Shown piece by piece: positions 36,555 to 45,996 of a stretch of 64,000 nucleotides of DNA (positions are counted from its first letter, which is position 1; each line of letters begins with the position of its first letter). The DNA is from Lutibacter sp. Hel_I_33_5 (GTDB lineage Bacteria > Bacteroidota > Bacteroidia > Flavobacteriales > Flavobacteriaceae). Location: positions 372,001-436,000 of the forward strand of contig NZ_VISM01000001.1 of the NCBI RefSeq assembly GCF_007827455.1. Reading direction: 5' to 3'. The translations under genes were made by a program, and so were the position numbers. The notes beneath the pieces are model-generated. The model had not been told where the DNA came from. It saw only the letters and a list, made by a program, of their open reading frames with translations, and searched no databases.

Positions 36555-38359
36555 TGTCAGATATCATTCAACTTTTACCAGATCATGTAGCCAATCAAAT
36601 TGCTGCTGGAGAAGTAGTACAAAGACCTGCATCTGTGGTAAAAGAATTACTAGAAAACGCTATTGATGCTGGTGCAACCTCAATAAAACTCTTATTAAAA
36701 GACGCTGGTAAAACATTAATTCAGGTGATAGATAACGGTATTGGTATGAGTGGTACCGATGCAAGATTATCTTTTGAACGTCATGCGACTTCTAAAATAA
36801 AAAGTGCAGAAGATCTTTTTAATTTAAGCACAAAAGGTTTTCGTGGCGAAGCATTAGCTTCTATTGCTGCGATTGCTCATGTTGAATTAAAAACCAAACA
36901 AGAATCTGAAGAATTAGGCACACAACTTAAAATTGAAGGTAGTAAAGTAATTTCTCAAGAAGTTGTTTCTACATCAAAAGGGACAAGCATTGCTGTAAAA
37001 AACTTGTTTTATAATATTCCAGCTCGAAGAAATTTTCTGAAATCAGACACCATTGAAACTCGACATATAATTGACGAATTTCAACGTGTCGCTTTAGCAC
37101 ATCCAAATATTGCTTTTTTATTACATCATAATAATAATGAGGTGTATCATTTAAAAGAAAGTAATTGTAGAAAAAGAATCATCGGGATTTTTGGTGCTAA
37201 AATGAATGAAAAATTAGTGCCAATTGATGAAAAAACAGACATTATTTCTATTGAAGGTTTTGTAGCTAAACCTGAATTCGCAAAGAAAAAAAGAGGCGAA
37301 CAATTCTTTTTTGTAAATGATCGTTTTATAAAAAGTTCGTATTTAAACCATGCAGTTGTAAATGCTTTTGATGGTTTATTAGACACCAATCATCACCCCT
37401 CCTATTTTTTATACTTAACGGTACCGCCAAATACTATTGACATTAATATTCACCCTACAAAAACAGAAATTAAGTTTGATAACGAAAAAGCCTTGTATGC
37501 AATTATAAGAGCAACAATTAAACATAGTTTGGGACAATATAATGTTGCGCCAGTTTTAGATTTTAATAGAGATGCCACGTTAGACACACCATATAGCTTT
37601 AAGCAACAAAAAGTTACGACGCCAAAAATTACGGTAGATCCTTCGTACAATCCTTTTAAAAATGATGATAAAGAAGTCTATCATCAACAAAATTATAAAA
37701 AAGATATTGGCTCTTGGGATGTTTTATATAGCAATATTGAGCCTGAAGTTAAAACAGAACAAGCAGAACTTTTTGAGAATAAAACGATTACAGAAGCTAA
37801 AAAAACAATTCAGATTCAACATAAGTATTTATTAAGTGCTATAAAATCGGGTGTTGTTTTAATCAATCAATCGTTAGCACATCAACGGGTTTTGTATGAG
37901 CGATTTTTAAAAAGTATTACGGTTAGTGAAGCCAATAGTCAACAATTATTGTTTCCTGTAAAAATTTCGTTTTCATCACAAGAGATAGAAACAATCTATA
38001 CGATAAAGTCAGAATTAGAAAACGCAGGTTTTGTTTTTGAAGAATTTACCAAAGAATCGATTACTGTTAGAGGCATTCCAACCTCAATTTTAGAAAGTCA
38101 GATTACACAAATTTTAGAACAACTATTAAACGATATAAATTTAGACATTCCAGAAGCAAGTTTTAGTCATTTTGATGTAATGGCAAAATCATTTGCAAAA
38201 ACATTATGCATTAAAACTGGAGCGGTATTATCAGAAAAAGAGCAAGAAAATTTAGTAAACGACTTATTTTCTTGTAAAGAACCAAATACTTCTCCTTTTG
38301 GGAAAAATACTTTTAAAACATTAACAATTAAAGAAATAGACGCAATTTTTAGTCATTAA
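36554..38359 (+). CDS. mutL: DNA mismatch repair protein MutL
   Basis: A 601-aa GHKL ATPase coordinating mismatch repair. ATPase motifs ELLENAIDAGA, IDNGIGM and STKGFRGEALASIAAI are intact, as is NIHPTKTEIKFDNE. In the C-terminal dimerisation domain the DQHA(x)2E(x)4E endonuclease motif is not conserved (INQSLAHQRVLYERF), so nicking activity like that of Bacillus MutL is doubtful. It leads into two rhomboid genes and an EEP gene with gaps of 2-5 bp. Confidence 0.96.
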   Translation: MSDIIQLLPDHVANQIAAGEVVQRPASVVKELLENAIDAGATSIKLLLKDAGKTLIQVIDNGIGMSGTDARLSFERHATSKIKSAEDLFNLSTKGFRGEALASIAAIAHVELKTKQESEELGTQLKIEGSKVISQEVVSTSKGTSIAVKNLFYNIPARRNFLKSDTIETRHIIDEFQRVALAHPNIAFLLHHNNNEVYHLKESNCRKRIIGIFGAKMNEKLVPIDEKTDIISIEGFVAKPEFAKKKRGEQFFFVNDRFIKSSYLNHAVVNAFDGLLDTNHHPSYFLYLTVPPNTIDINIHPTKTEIKFDNEKALYAIIRATIKHSLGQYNVAPVLDFNRDATLDTPYSFKQQKVTTPKITVDPSYNPFKNDDKEVYHQQNYKKDIGSWDVLYSNIEPEVKTEQAELFENKTITEAKKTIQIQHKYLLSAIKSGVVLINQSLAHQRVLYERFLKSITVSEANSQQLLFPVKISFSSQEIETIYTIKSELENAGFVFEEFTKESITVRGIPTSILESQITQILEQLLNDINLDIPEASFSHFDVMAKSFAKTLCIKTGAVLSEKEQENLVNDLFSCKEPNTSPFGKNTFKTLTIKEIDAIFSH

Positions 38360-38361
38360 AA

Positions 38362-39093
38362 ATGAATACAAAACTTACAGAAGCCATAAAACATTTAATA
38401 ATTGTTAATGTTATTTTATTTGTTGCGCCGCAACTTTTAAAAATGGATTTCACCAACATTCTAGCATTACATTTTCCACAAAACGAACATTTTGGTTTTT
38501 GGCAATATGTAACGCATATGTTTATGCATGGTAGTTTTCCACATCTTTTATTTAACATGTATGGCTTATGGGCATTTGGGACGCCTCTGGAGAAAATGTG
38601 GGGAAGGAATAAGTTTTTATTCTTCTACTTTTCAGTAGGAATTGGAGCTGGACTAATTTATAGTTTGGTAAATTATTATCAATTTAATGGAGTATACCAG
38701 CAACTTGTAGAGTTAGGATTATCTTCAACTGAAATTCAACATATTTTAAATTCTGGGCAATATAATGATAGTATAATTCCGCTTTCAAATAAAGAAATGA
38801 GTGAATTTTATAGTTTATATCATACACCTGCCGTTGGTGCATCTGGAGCAGTTTATGGTGTGTTAGTTGCCTTTGGAATGTATTTTAAAGATGCTAAATT
38901 GGCATTAATATTTTTACCGATTCCTATAGCAGCAAAATACTTTATTCCTTTAATTTTAGTAGGAGATTTGTTTTTTGGTATGACACGTTATTCTATTGGT
39001 AACATTGCACATTTTGCACATATAGGTGGAGCTTTAATAGGTTTTCTATTAGCTTGGTACTGGAAAAATAATCAATTTAAACGCTGGAATTAA
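38362..39093 (+). CDS. Rhomboid intramembrane serine protease (first copy)
   Basis: A 243-aa six-helix membrane protease. The catalytic Ser is in VGASGAVYGVLVAFGMYF (about residue 162) and the His in IAHFAHIGGALIGFLLAWYW (about 219). The WR/HMFMHGSFPHLLFNMYGLWAFG segment is the family L1/helix-2 region. A loop of about 60 residues between helices 3 and 4 (from NYYQFNGVYQQ) is longer than in GlpG-type enzymes. The gene is 2 bp behind mutL. Confidence 0.94.
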   Translation: MNTKLTEAIKHLIIVNVILFVAPQLLKMDFTNILALHFPQNEHFGFWQYVTHMFMHGSFPHLLFNMYGLWAFGTPLEKMWGRNKFLFFYFSVGIGAGLIYSLVNYYQFNGVYQQLVELGLSSTEIQHILNSGQYNDSIIPLSNKEMSEFYSLYHTPAVGASGAVYGVLVAFGMYFKDAKLALIFLPIPIAAKYFIPLILVGDLFFGMTRYSIGNIAHFAHIGGALIGFLLAWYWKNNQFKRWN

Positions 39094-39098
39094 TTTTT

Positions 39099-39956
39099 AT
39101 GGACATCTTAGAAAACATAAAAATTAGATTTAAAAAAGCCAATATTGTAGAACAATTAATCTACATAAATTTAGGCGTTTTTTTTATTGTGTTTTTATTT
39201 AACACATTCGGTTTTTTATTTAATGTTAATTCAAACTTTATTGTTGATTGGTTTGCGCTACCAGCTACTTTTGACGGATTATTAAGCAAACCTTGGACAC
39301 TAATTACCTACGGATTTTTACATGCTAGTTTTTTACATATTTTATTAAACCTAATTGCCTTGTTTTATTTTGGAAATTTATTTTTAGAATACTTTACTCC
39401 AAAGCAGCTAATCAACTTTTATGTGTTAGGAACCGTATTTGGCGGAATTGTATTTTTGTTAAGCTATAATATATTTCCTGCTTTTTCAAATCAAATAAAC
39501 CAAAGCATATTATTAGGTGCTTCAGCAGGTATTTCTGCCATTTTTATAGGAATTGCTACGTATATGCCAAATTATCAGTTAAAGCTTCGTTTTATTGGTT
39601 TTATTAAGTTGTGGCATTTAGCAGCAATTTGGGTTGCCCTAGATGTAATACAAATCCCAGCAGGGAATGCTGGTGGACATTTAGCACATATTGGAGGTGC
39701 ATTGTTTGGCTTTTTATTTGTGAGCTTTGCAAGCAACACAAAAATTGATTTATTAAAACCGATAAGAGAACTGTTTAGTAAAAAAAGGAAGCCCTTAAAA
39801 ACTGTCCATAAATCTAAAAATGTTAGAAAAAAGAAAGATGTAAAATCAAATAATCAACAACAAATCGATGGCATCTTAGATAAGATTAGTAAATCTGGTT
39901 ACGATACGTTAACTAAAGAAGAAAAGGCATTTCTTTTTAAACAAGGAAAGAAATAA
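39099..39956 (+). CDS. Rhomboid intramembrane serine protease (second copy)
   Basis: A 285-aa rhomboid with catalytic Ser in LLGASAGISAIFIGI (about residue 141) and His in GGHLAHIGGALFGFLFV (about 197). Unlike the first copy it carries a basic C-terminal tail (KKRKPLKTVHKSKNVRKKKD) and a final helical segment GILDKISKSGYDTLTKEEKAFLFKQGKK, a short motif also found at the end of other Bacteroidota rhomboids. The tandem pair is typical for flavobacteria. Confidence 0.94.
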   Translation: MDILENIKIRFKKANIVEQLIYINLGVFFIVFLFNTFGFLFNVNSNFIVDWFALPATFDGLLSKPWTLITYGFLHASFLHILLNLIALFYFGNLFLEYFTPKQLINFYVLGTVFGGIVFLLSYNIFPAFSNQINQSILLGASAGISAIFIGIATYMPNYQLKLRFIGFIKLWHLAAIWVALDVIQIPAGNAGGHLAHIGGALFGFLFVSFASNTKIDLLKPIRELFSKKRKPLKTVHKSKNVRKKKDVKSNNQQQIDGILDKISKSGYDTLTKEEKAFLFKQGKK

Positions 39957-39959
39957 TGT

Positions 39960-40973
39960 ATGAAGAAGTATTCCCTCATTAAAAAATTACTGTACCTAAT
40001 AAATTCAATTGTCGCTGCAATTTTATTACTATCCTATTTATTGCCGTTTATTTCACCAAAATCAGTTCCAACCTTTGCTGTACTTAGCTTATTAGTTCCA
40101 TTTTTGATTATAGCAAATTTATTATTTCTAATTTATTGGTTGATAAAATTAAAAAAACAGTTTCTTCTTTCAGCTGTAGTTTTAGGGATAGGATGGTTAT
40201 TTTCATCACCTTTTTACAAACTTTCAGGAACAAACAATGTCTTAAATTCTGATGTTAAAGTGATGAGTTATAATGTACGAACATTTAACTATTACAAATG
40301 GAATAAAGACAAAAATGCCGCTCAAAAAACGTTTGAATTTATTACTGAAAAAGAACCAGATATTCTTGCTATTCAAGAGTTTTATGAGTCAGATAAAATT
40401 AGTTTTACCTATCCGTATAAATACATAAAAACGAAATCAAAAAACAACAAGTTTGGCTTAGCAATCTACTCTAAATTTAAAATAATTAGGCAAGGATCTC
40501 TAGATTTTGCAAACAGCACAAACAATGCTATTTATATTGATATTCTTAAAGATAAAGACACTATAAGAGTATATAATTTACATTTAGAATCTTTAAAAAT
40601 TAATCCTGATAAAGAAAATTTTGGAGAAGAAAACTCAGAGAAATTATTAAAGCGATTAAAATCTTCATTTACAAAACAAACAAATCAGACTGAAGTTTTT
40701 CTTGCCCACGAAAAACAATGGAAAGGAAAAAAAATTATCTGTGGCGATTTAAATAACACAGCATATTCTTGGGTGTATAACCAGATTGCTAATAATAAAA
40801 AAGATGCGTACATCGAAGCTGGTAAGGGATTTGGGAAAAGTTTTAATTATTTTTTCCCTGTAAGAATTGACTTTATTTTAACAAATGAAAATACTGAAGT
40901 TACTCGTTTTAGAACATTTCCAGTAAAATACTCCGACCACTTCCCTATCCTTGCCAATCTTAATTGGGAATAA
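39960..40973 (+). CDS. Endonuclease/exonuclease/phosphatase (EEP) family membrane protein
   Basis: A 337-aa protein with about three N-terminal transmembrane helices (residues 8-90) and an EEP domain (about 98-337). The domain shows VMSYNVRTFNYYKW, DILAIQEFYE (metal Glu), VYNLHLES, IICGDLNNTAYS and a terminal KYSDHFPILANL (catalytic Asp-His). It would act as a periplasm-facing or outer-leaflet phosphodiesterase/phosphatase; substrate unknown. It is the last gene of the mutL unit and converges on the SBP lipoprotein with a 2-bp gap. Confidence 0.9.
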   Translation: MKKYSLIKKLLYLINSIVAAILLLSYLLPFISPKSVPTFAVLSLLVPFLIIANLLFLIYWLIKLKKQFLLSAVVLGIGWLFSSPFYKLSGTNNVLNSDVKVMSYNVRTFNYYKWNKDKNAAQKTFEFITEKEPDILAIQEFYESDKISFTYPYKYIKTKSKNNKFGLAIYSKFKIIRQGSLDFANSTNNAIYIDILKDKDTIRVYNLHLESLKINPDKENFGEENSEKLLKRLKSSFTKQTNQTEVFLAHEKQWKGKKIICGDLNNTAYSWVYNQIANNKKDAYIEAGKGFGKSFNYFFPVRIDFILTNENTEVTRFRTFPVKYSDHFPILANLNWE

Positions 40974-40975
40974 CA

Positions 40976-42622
40976 CTATTTTGTTTTTTTAACGTTCTTA
41001 AGTACCAAATGATTGATTGGATTAATCCCTAAATCCTTAACGTTTTTGTGAGTAAAACGTAACGCAACATCATAATACAAAGGAATAACTGGCGCAGAAT
41101 CCATAACTAAACTATCCATTTTTCTATACAAAAAATGACGTTTTTTAACATCTAAAGTTTGTACTGCTTCTTCATATAAATTATCAAATATTTCACTTGA
41201 ATAATGTGTGTAATTAGGCCCTTTCGGTGAAAAGTTCTTACTATGATAAATAAATAAATAGTTTTCCGCATCAGGATAATCTGCAACCCAACTACCTCTA
41301 AAAATTGACAATTGTCCTTTAGCCTTTTGTTCTCTCAATGTTGATGGAGGCAAAACTTCAACAATAACTTTTAAGCCTATTTTTTGCATTTCTCGTTGTA
41401 CAAATTCGCACAAATCTAAATATTGACTATCTGTTGAAACTGTTATCGCTGGTGATGAATTACCAGATTCTTCAATATATTCTTTAATTAATTGCTCTGC
41501 TTTTTTAGGTTGATACGTATATCCTTTCATATTCGAAAAAGAGGGTAATCCTTTTGGTATAAATCCATTTATTGCTGGCGTACCAATACCATTCCGTAAA
41601 TACTTTATCATTTTTACTCTATCAAAACCATAATTCATCGCTTTTCTAATCTTAATAGCATTGGCTTCTTTTTCTTCAGAATCTGTATAAACACCCAAAT
41701 ATTCTGTGTTTAAATACGGACTTGAAATCATGTTAATTTTATCAGTATAATTAGTTTGTAATTGTCCTTTAGACGTTAATAAATCATCTTTATAAGAAAC
41801 ATCAATACTATTTAAAAAATCTAAATTCCCTTGAATAAACTGTAAAAACTCACTTTGTTTATCAGGCAAAAAAGTAATAGCAACTGCTTCTACATAAGGT
41901 AATTGATTTCCTTTATCGTCTTTTTCGTGATAAAACTTATTTTTTCTAAAAACCAACTTCGTATTCTCCACCCATAATTTAAACGTAAACGGTCCTGTAC
42001 CAATTGGATTTGCTCTAAAACGGTCTCCGAAATAATCAATAGCTTCTTTCGGGACTACTGAACAATATTTCATACTTAATAAACTTAAGAATGGCGGAAA
42101 TGGTTTTTTTAATGTGATTGAAAACGTAGAATCATTTTTTGCTTTAAAACGATCAACAAATTCTAATACCCATTTTCCTGTGGATGCTACTTTTGGGTCT
42201 ATTAATCGGTTAAAAGAATATTCGAAATCTTTTGCAACTACATTTCTTGTAGAGTCTTTTCCGAATAATATATGCTTATGAAATTGAATATCTTTTCTTA
42301 AATTAAAATCATAGTGAATTCCGTCATCAGAAATAGTCCAACTTTTAGCAATATCAGGTTCAACTTCTAAACTATCATTTAATTGTACTAATCCGTTAAA
42401 CAATTGCGTAGTTGCCCAAATGGTTCGTAAATCTTTAGAAAACGCTGGATCTAAGGTATTGATGTTTTTGTGCTCGTTATATCTAAAAACTTGTGTATCA
42501 TCAAATTTTGATTGTTCTTGAGTGCACGAAAATAGTAACAATATAAAGGCTACAATTGTGCTTAATAAAATATTATTTTTAAATTTTATTTTAGCAAATA
42601 TTATTTTCTGAGTTCTAATCAC
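40976..42622 (-). CDS. Family 5 peptide/nickel-type substrate-binding lipoprotein (orphan)
   Basis: A 548-aa SBP_bac_5 protein with lipobox LFSC (Cys about residue 33), then NINTLDPAFSKDLRTIWATTQLFNGLVQLND and IGTGPFTFKLW, family hallmarks. No permease or ATPase genes flank it, so its transport partners, if any, are elsewhere; orphan SBPs of this type are common in Bacteroidota. The start is a GTG whose bases overlap the previous stop codon (GTGA), showing coupling to the DUF4442 gene. Ligand unknown. Confidence 0.88.
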   Translation of the reverse strand: MIRTQKIIFAKIKFKNNILLSTIVAFILLLFSCTQEQSKFDDTQVFRYNEHKNINTLDPAFSKDLRTIWATTQLFNGLVQLNDSLEVEPDIAKSWTISDDGIHYDFNLRKDIQFHKHILFGKDSTRNVVAKDFEYSFNRLIDPKVASTGKWVLEFVDRFKAKNDSTFSITLKKPFPPFLSLLSMKYCSVVPKEAIDYFGDRFRANPIGTGPFTFKLWVENTKLVFRKNKFYHEKDDKGNQLPYVEAVAITFLPDKQSEFLQFIQGNLDFLNSIDVSYKDDLLTSKGQLQTNYTDKINMISSPYLNTEYLGVYTDSEEKEANAIKIRKAMNYGFDRVKMIKYLRNGIGTPAINGFIPKGLPSFSNMKGYTYQPKKAEQLIKEYIEESGNSSPAITVSTDSQYLDLCEFVQREMQKIGLKVIVEVLPPSTLREQKAKGQLSIFRGSWVADYPDAENYLFIYHSKNFSPKGPNYTHYSSEIFDNLYEEAVQTLDVKKRHFLYRKMDSLVMDSAPVIPLYYDVALRFTHKNVKDLGINPINHLVLKNVKKTK

Positions 42623-43143
42623 TTTTTATTATTTCTCTTTACTTTTTTATCTTTATAGTATAGCTTATCAGCAACATAGATTGTTTTAGAAACTTCAGCA
42701 AAAACTATAGTTTTATCTTTATTTGTTATATAAATATTTTTTACTAAGTCGATTTCTTTTTTATCTGCAACTTCTTTTTTTAATTGCGTAATTTCTTCTT
42801 CGGTAAACATAAAATCTACATAACAAGTTTCAAAAGCGGGTCTTTTAAATTTTATTGTAGCTTCTTTATCCCAAACTACATAATTTCTATCTAAAATATT
42901 TAATAACTGAATCATAAATATTGGATCGGTAGCAGAAAACAAGCTTCCACCAAAAATAGACCCTACATAGTTACTATTTTTATAAGACAGTTTAATTTTA
43001 ACCTTAACAGACAATAAATCTTTAGAAACTTCAACTATTCTTCCTGTAGATCTACTGTACATAGGTGATAAATTAAACCCATATTTATAGATAGAACTTT
43101 TACTTATAAATTTTTCTGCTATTTTTTGGAGTTTAGCGTACAT
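42619..43143 (-). CDS. DUF4442 hotdog-fold protein (thioesterase-like)
   Basis: A 174-aa protein with the hotdog-like segments MYSRSTGRIVEVSKDLLSVKVKIKLSYKN and YVGSIFGGSLFSATDPIFMIQLLNIL, which match DUF4442. The family is related to PaaI-type acyl-CoA thioesterases, but activity is unproven. The gene starts directly after the stop codon of the ABM gene and overlaps the SBP start by 4 bases. Confidence 0.8.
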   Translation of the reverse strand: MYAKLQKIAEKFISKSSIYKYGFNLSPMYSRSTGRIVEVSKDLLSVKVKIKLSYKNSNYVGSIFGGSLFSATDPIFMIQLLNILDRNYVVWDKEATIKFKRPAFETCYVDFMFTEEEITQLKKEVADKKEIDLVKNIYITNKDKTIVFAEVSKTIYVADKLYYKDKKVKRNNKK

Positions 43144-43464
43144 CTAATATTTTTTAAATCCGTATTCTCTTTCTACTTTCGATATTCTAAGTTGATATTG
43201 TTGATACCATTTTTCTCTTCCTAAATTTCTAGCTTCAGAGTGTTCTATATTGTTTTTCCAATTTATTATTGCTTCTAAACTTTCCCAATAAGAAACTGTG
43301 ATTCCAACTTCACTCCTAGCAGATTCAATACCTAAATATCCTTTTTGCTGTTTTGCGAGTGCTTCCATTTTATCAGCCATTTCTAAATAACCTTCTGTTT
43401 TATCAGTCAGTGTAGTTGTAAAAATAACGGCATAATAAGGTGGTTTTAGCGTGTCTTCAATCAT
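43144..43464 (-). CDS. Antibiotic biosynthesis monooxygenase (ABM) domain protein
   Basis: A 106-aa ferredoxin-like-fold protein of the ABM superfamily: YYAVIFTTTLTD, MADKMEALAKQQKGYLGIESAR and ITVSYWESLEAIINWKNNIEH are typical, with the C-terminal KWYQQYQLRISKVEREYGF. Such small proteins act as monooxygenases or heme/quinol-binding proteins; the exact role is unknown. ATGA overlap with the preceding acetyltransferase gene. Confidence 0.87.
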   Translation of the reverse strand: MIEDTLKPPYYAVIFTTTLTDKTEGYLEMADKMEALAKQQKGYLGIESARSEVGITVSYWESLEAIINWKNNIEHSEARNLGREKWYQQYQLRISKVEREYGFKKY

Positions 43465-43958
43465 AAATAAAGTTCGTATTTAGTTTCTGGTAATTTAATG
43501 TCATCGCTAATAAATTGTCTTACGGATTTAAATTTTAGACGCTCTATTATTTTTGTAGAAGCAACGTTTTCGTCAACTACATAAGCAATTAACTTGTTTA
43601 TTTTTATCTGTTTACAATAATTAATTAATTCCTCACACACTTCAAAACCATAACCATTTTCCCAAAATTTTTCTAAAAAACGATAACCAATTTCATCGTC
43701 TTCATCATCTTTTACTAACGCAACGGTTCCTACAAAATTAAGGTCTGACTTTCGAATCACAGCATAAATCCAAAAATCATTCGTAGGTTTTTCATATTTA
43801 GCAATTAACTCTTGAAGTTCATTAAAACAAGCTGCTTCATTTTTAACGTCTCCAGTTGCATATTGCAAAACTTTCGGATTACTTTCTAGTTCATAAAAAG
43901 GCTGGGCATCTTCTAAAACAAGTTTTCTAACTAATAAACGTTCTGTTTCAAAAATCAT
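43461..43958 (-). CDS. GNAT-family N-acetyltransferase (RimJ/RimL type)
   Basis: A 165-aa acetyltransferase with FETERLLVRKLVLEDAQPFYEL at the N-terminus, IGYRFLEKFWENGYGFEVCEEL (acetyl-CoA-binding helix region) and VDENVASTKIIERLKFKSV near the C-terminus. The ATG at 43956-43958 gives the family N-terminus. First gene of a four-gene coupled cluster. Acceptor (protein N-terminus, amine or antibiotic) is unknown. Confidence 0.9.
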   Translation of the reverse strand: MIFETERLLVRKLVLEDAQPFYELESNPKVLQYATGDVKNEAACFNELQELIAKYEKPTNDFWIYAVIRKSDLNFVGTVALVKDDEDDEIGYRFLEKFWENGYGFEVCEELINYCKQIKINKLIAYVVDENVASTKIIERLKFKSVRQFISDDIKLPETKYELYL

Positions 43959-43969
43959 GAATAATATTG

Positions 43970-43977
43970 TAATTTTG
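43970..43977 (+). promoter_or_regulatory. Putative -7 element for mtaB
   Basis: TAATTTTG, an exact TAnnTTTG match, about 110 nt before the mtaB ATG. A small CTGTCTTAGACAG hairpin follows in the leader. Weak support, since no -33 TTG is obvious. Confidence 0.3.
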
Positions 43978-44086
43978 CACCACATAAATACTGTCTTAGA
44001 CAGATTTAGGAAATACACTATACGAACTTCTAAAAAATTAAAGACGTACACAAGGCTTTTGTTTTTTATTTAGGATAGAAATTAGC

Positions 44087-45421
44087 ATGATTACAGATAA
44101 AAAAGTAGCTTTTTATACGTTAGGATGTAAATTAAATTTTTCTGAAACTTCTACTATTGCTAGAAATTTTGTGAATGAAGGTTTTGATCGTGTAGATTTT
44201 GACCAAAAAGCTGACGTTTATGTAATTAACACCTGTTCTGTTACAGATAATGCTGATAAACGTTTTAAAACCATTGTAAAGTCTGCTTTAAAGCAAAACG
44301 AAGAGGCTTTTATTATTGGTGTTGGATGCTATGCACAGTTGAAGCCAGAAGAATTAGCAAATGTTGATGGTGTAGATTTAGTGTTGGGAGCAACCGAAAA
44401 GTTTAATGTTACTAGTTATATAAACGATTTAACTAAAAATGATGTTGGACAAGTTCATTCTTGTGAAATTGAAGATGCAGATTTTTATGTTGGCTCCTAT
44501 TCTATTGGCGATAGAACACGTGCGTTTTTAAAAGTACAAGATGGCTGCGATTATAAATGTACCTATTGCACCATTCCTCTTGCTCGTGGAATTTCTAGAA
44601 GCGATACCTTAGAAAATGTTTTGCACAATGCAAAAGAAATTTCTTCTAAAGGAATTAAAGAAATTGTTTTAACGGGTGTAAATATTGGCGATTATGGAAA
44701 AGGTGAGTTTGGCAATAAAAAACACGAACATACTTTTTATGAATTAGTAAAAGCATTGGATGATGTGGAAGGAATTCATCGATTACGAATTTCGTCTATA
44801 GAACCAAATTTATTAAAAGACGAAACCATCAATTTTGTTGCAAACTCAAAAACATTTGTACCCCATTTTCATATTCCGTTACAATCTGGTAGCGATGAAT
44901 TATTAAAGAAAATGAAGCGTAGGTATTTACGTAAAACATATACTGATAGAGTTGCTGCTATAAAAAATATAATGCCAAATGCTTGTATTGGTGTTGATGT
45001 TATTGTTGGTTTCCCTGGAGAAACAGACGAATTGTTTTTAGAAACTTATACTTATTTAAACGATCTAGATATTTCATACTTACACGTATTTACGTATTCT
45101 GAAAGACCAAACACAGAAGCTGTTTTGTTAGACGGAATTGTACCAAAAAAAGTACGCGCTAAACGAAGTAAAATGTTACGTGGTTTATCTGTAAAAAAGC
45201 GAAGAGCTTTTTATGAAACTCAGCTTGGAAACACACTAAATGTACTGTTTGAAAGCGAAAATAAAGAAGGTTATATTTATGGTTTTACAGAAAATTATGT
45301 GAAAGTAAAATCGCCTTGGAATCCTGAATTGGTAAATACCATTCACGCTATAAAATTGACGAAAATTGATGAAGATGGTATAGTTCGATTTGATTTTGTA
45401 AAAGAAAGTGTAACTTTATAA
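44087..45421 (+). CDS. mtaB: tRNA t6A37 methylthiotransferase
   Basis: A 444-aa radical-SAM enzyme of the MiaB family adding a methylthio group to t6A37. N-terminal UPF0004 domain with cluster cysteines (TLGCKLNFSE, INTCSVT, GVGCYAQ), the radical-SAM CDYKCTYCTIPLARG motif (about residue 153), GVDVIVGFPGETDELF, and a C-terminal TRAM-like stretch. The TLGCKLN motif distinguishes MtaB from MiaB (TxGCQMN). Full length. Confidence 0.95.
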   Translation: MITDKKVAFYTLGCKLNFSETSTIARNFVNEGFDRVDFDQKADVYVINTCSVTDNADKRFKTIVKSALKQNEEAFIIGVGCYAQLKPEELANVDGVDLVLGATEKFNVTSYINDLTKNDVGQVHSCEIEDADFYVGSYSIGDRTRAFLKVQDGCDYKCTYCTIPLARGISRSDTLENVLHNAKEISSKGIKEIVLTGVNIGDYGKGEFGNKKHEHTFYELVKALDDVEGIHRLRISSIEPNLLKDETINFVANSKTFVPHFHIPLQSGSDELLKKMKRRYLRKTYTDRVAAIKNIMPNACIGVDVIVGFPGETDELFLETYTYLNDLDISYLHVFTYSERPNTEAVLLDGIVPKKVRAKRSKMLRGLSVKKRRAFYETQLGNTLNVLFESENKEGYIYGFTENYVKVKSPWNPELVNTIHAIKLTKIDEDGIVRFDFVKESVTL

Positions 45422-45432
45422 AAAAATAACTC

Positions 45433-45996
45433 ATGAAACTAATTCTATCTATTTGCTTATTGCTTTTGGTTGCTTGCGCGGAAAATCAAAAAAAAGAAAA
45501 AAAACAGACAACTACCCCTACTATTAAAACTGAAGTTAAGGTAGAAGAAACTCCTTCCGCTATAGATTCTTTAGAAATAATTGAAAAAGAAGTTATTGAA
45601 GAAGTTGAAGTTATAGAAGAAATCAATTATAATTTAGTTTCGATAAAAAAAGAAGCCTGTGATGGAGATTGTCCGGAATTTGAAGTTACAATTTCTAAAC
45701 TAGATAGTATTTTAAATTTTAACGGTATTAAAAATGTTGCGTTAGAAGGCGAACATCAATTAAAATTAACATCAGAGCAATATTCAGAAATTATAAAGAG
45801 ACTAGATTCTATAAGAACTGTAACACTTTCAAAATCGTATTTAGATACATCAAAAACCTTTTTGTCTACCACGACCCTTACTATAGAAAAAGATACAGTT
45901 ACAGTAAACCTTTGGAAAGACACACCAGAACAGCTAACAAATATGTACATCTATATTGAAGATCTTTTATATGATCAAAAATATTTAGAAGAATAA
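45433..45996 (+). CDS. Lipoprotein with DUF6438-like domain
   Basis: A 187-aa lipoprotein (lipobox LLVACA, Cys about 15). A Lys/Glu/Thr-rich linker (about 20-65) is followed by a domain starting NLVSIKKEACDGDCPEFEVTISK, where a C-x3-C pair and surrounding pattern match DUF6438. Function unknown. The stop codon overlaps the ATG of the next gene by one base, and it lies 11 bp after mtaB. Confidence 0.78.
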   Translation: MKLILSICLLLLVACAENQKKEKKQTTTPTIKTEVKVEETPSAIDSLEIIEKEVIEEVEVIEEINYNLVSIKKEACDGDCPEFEVTISKLDSILNFNGIKNVALEGEHQLKLTSEQYSEIIKRLDSIRTVTLSKSYLDTSKTFLSTTTLTIEKDTVTVNLWKDTPEQLTNMYIYIEDLLYDQKYLEE

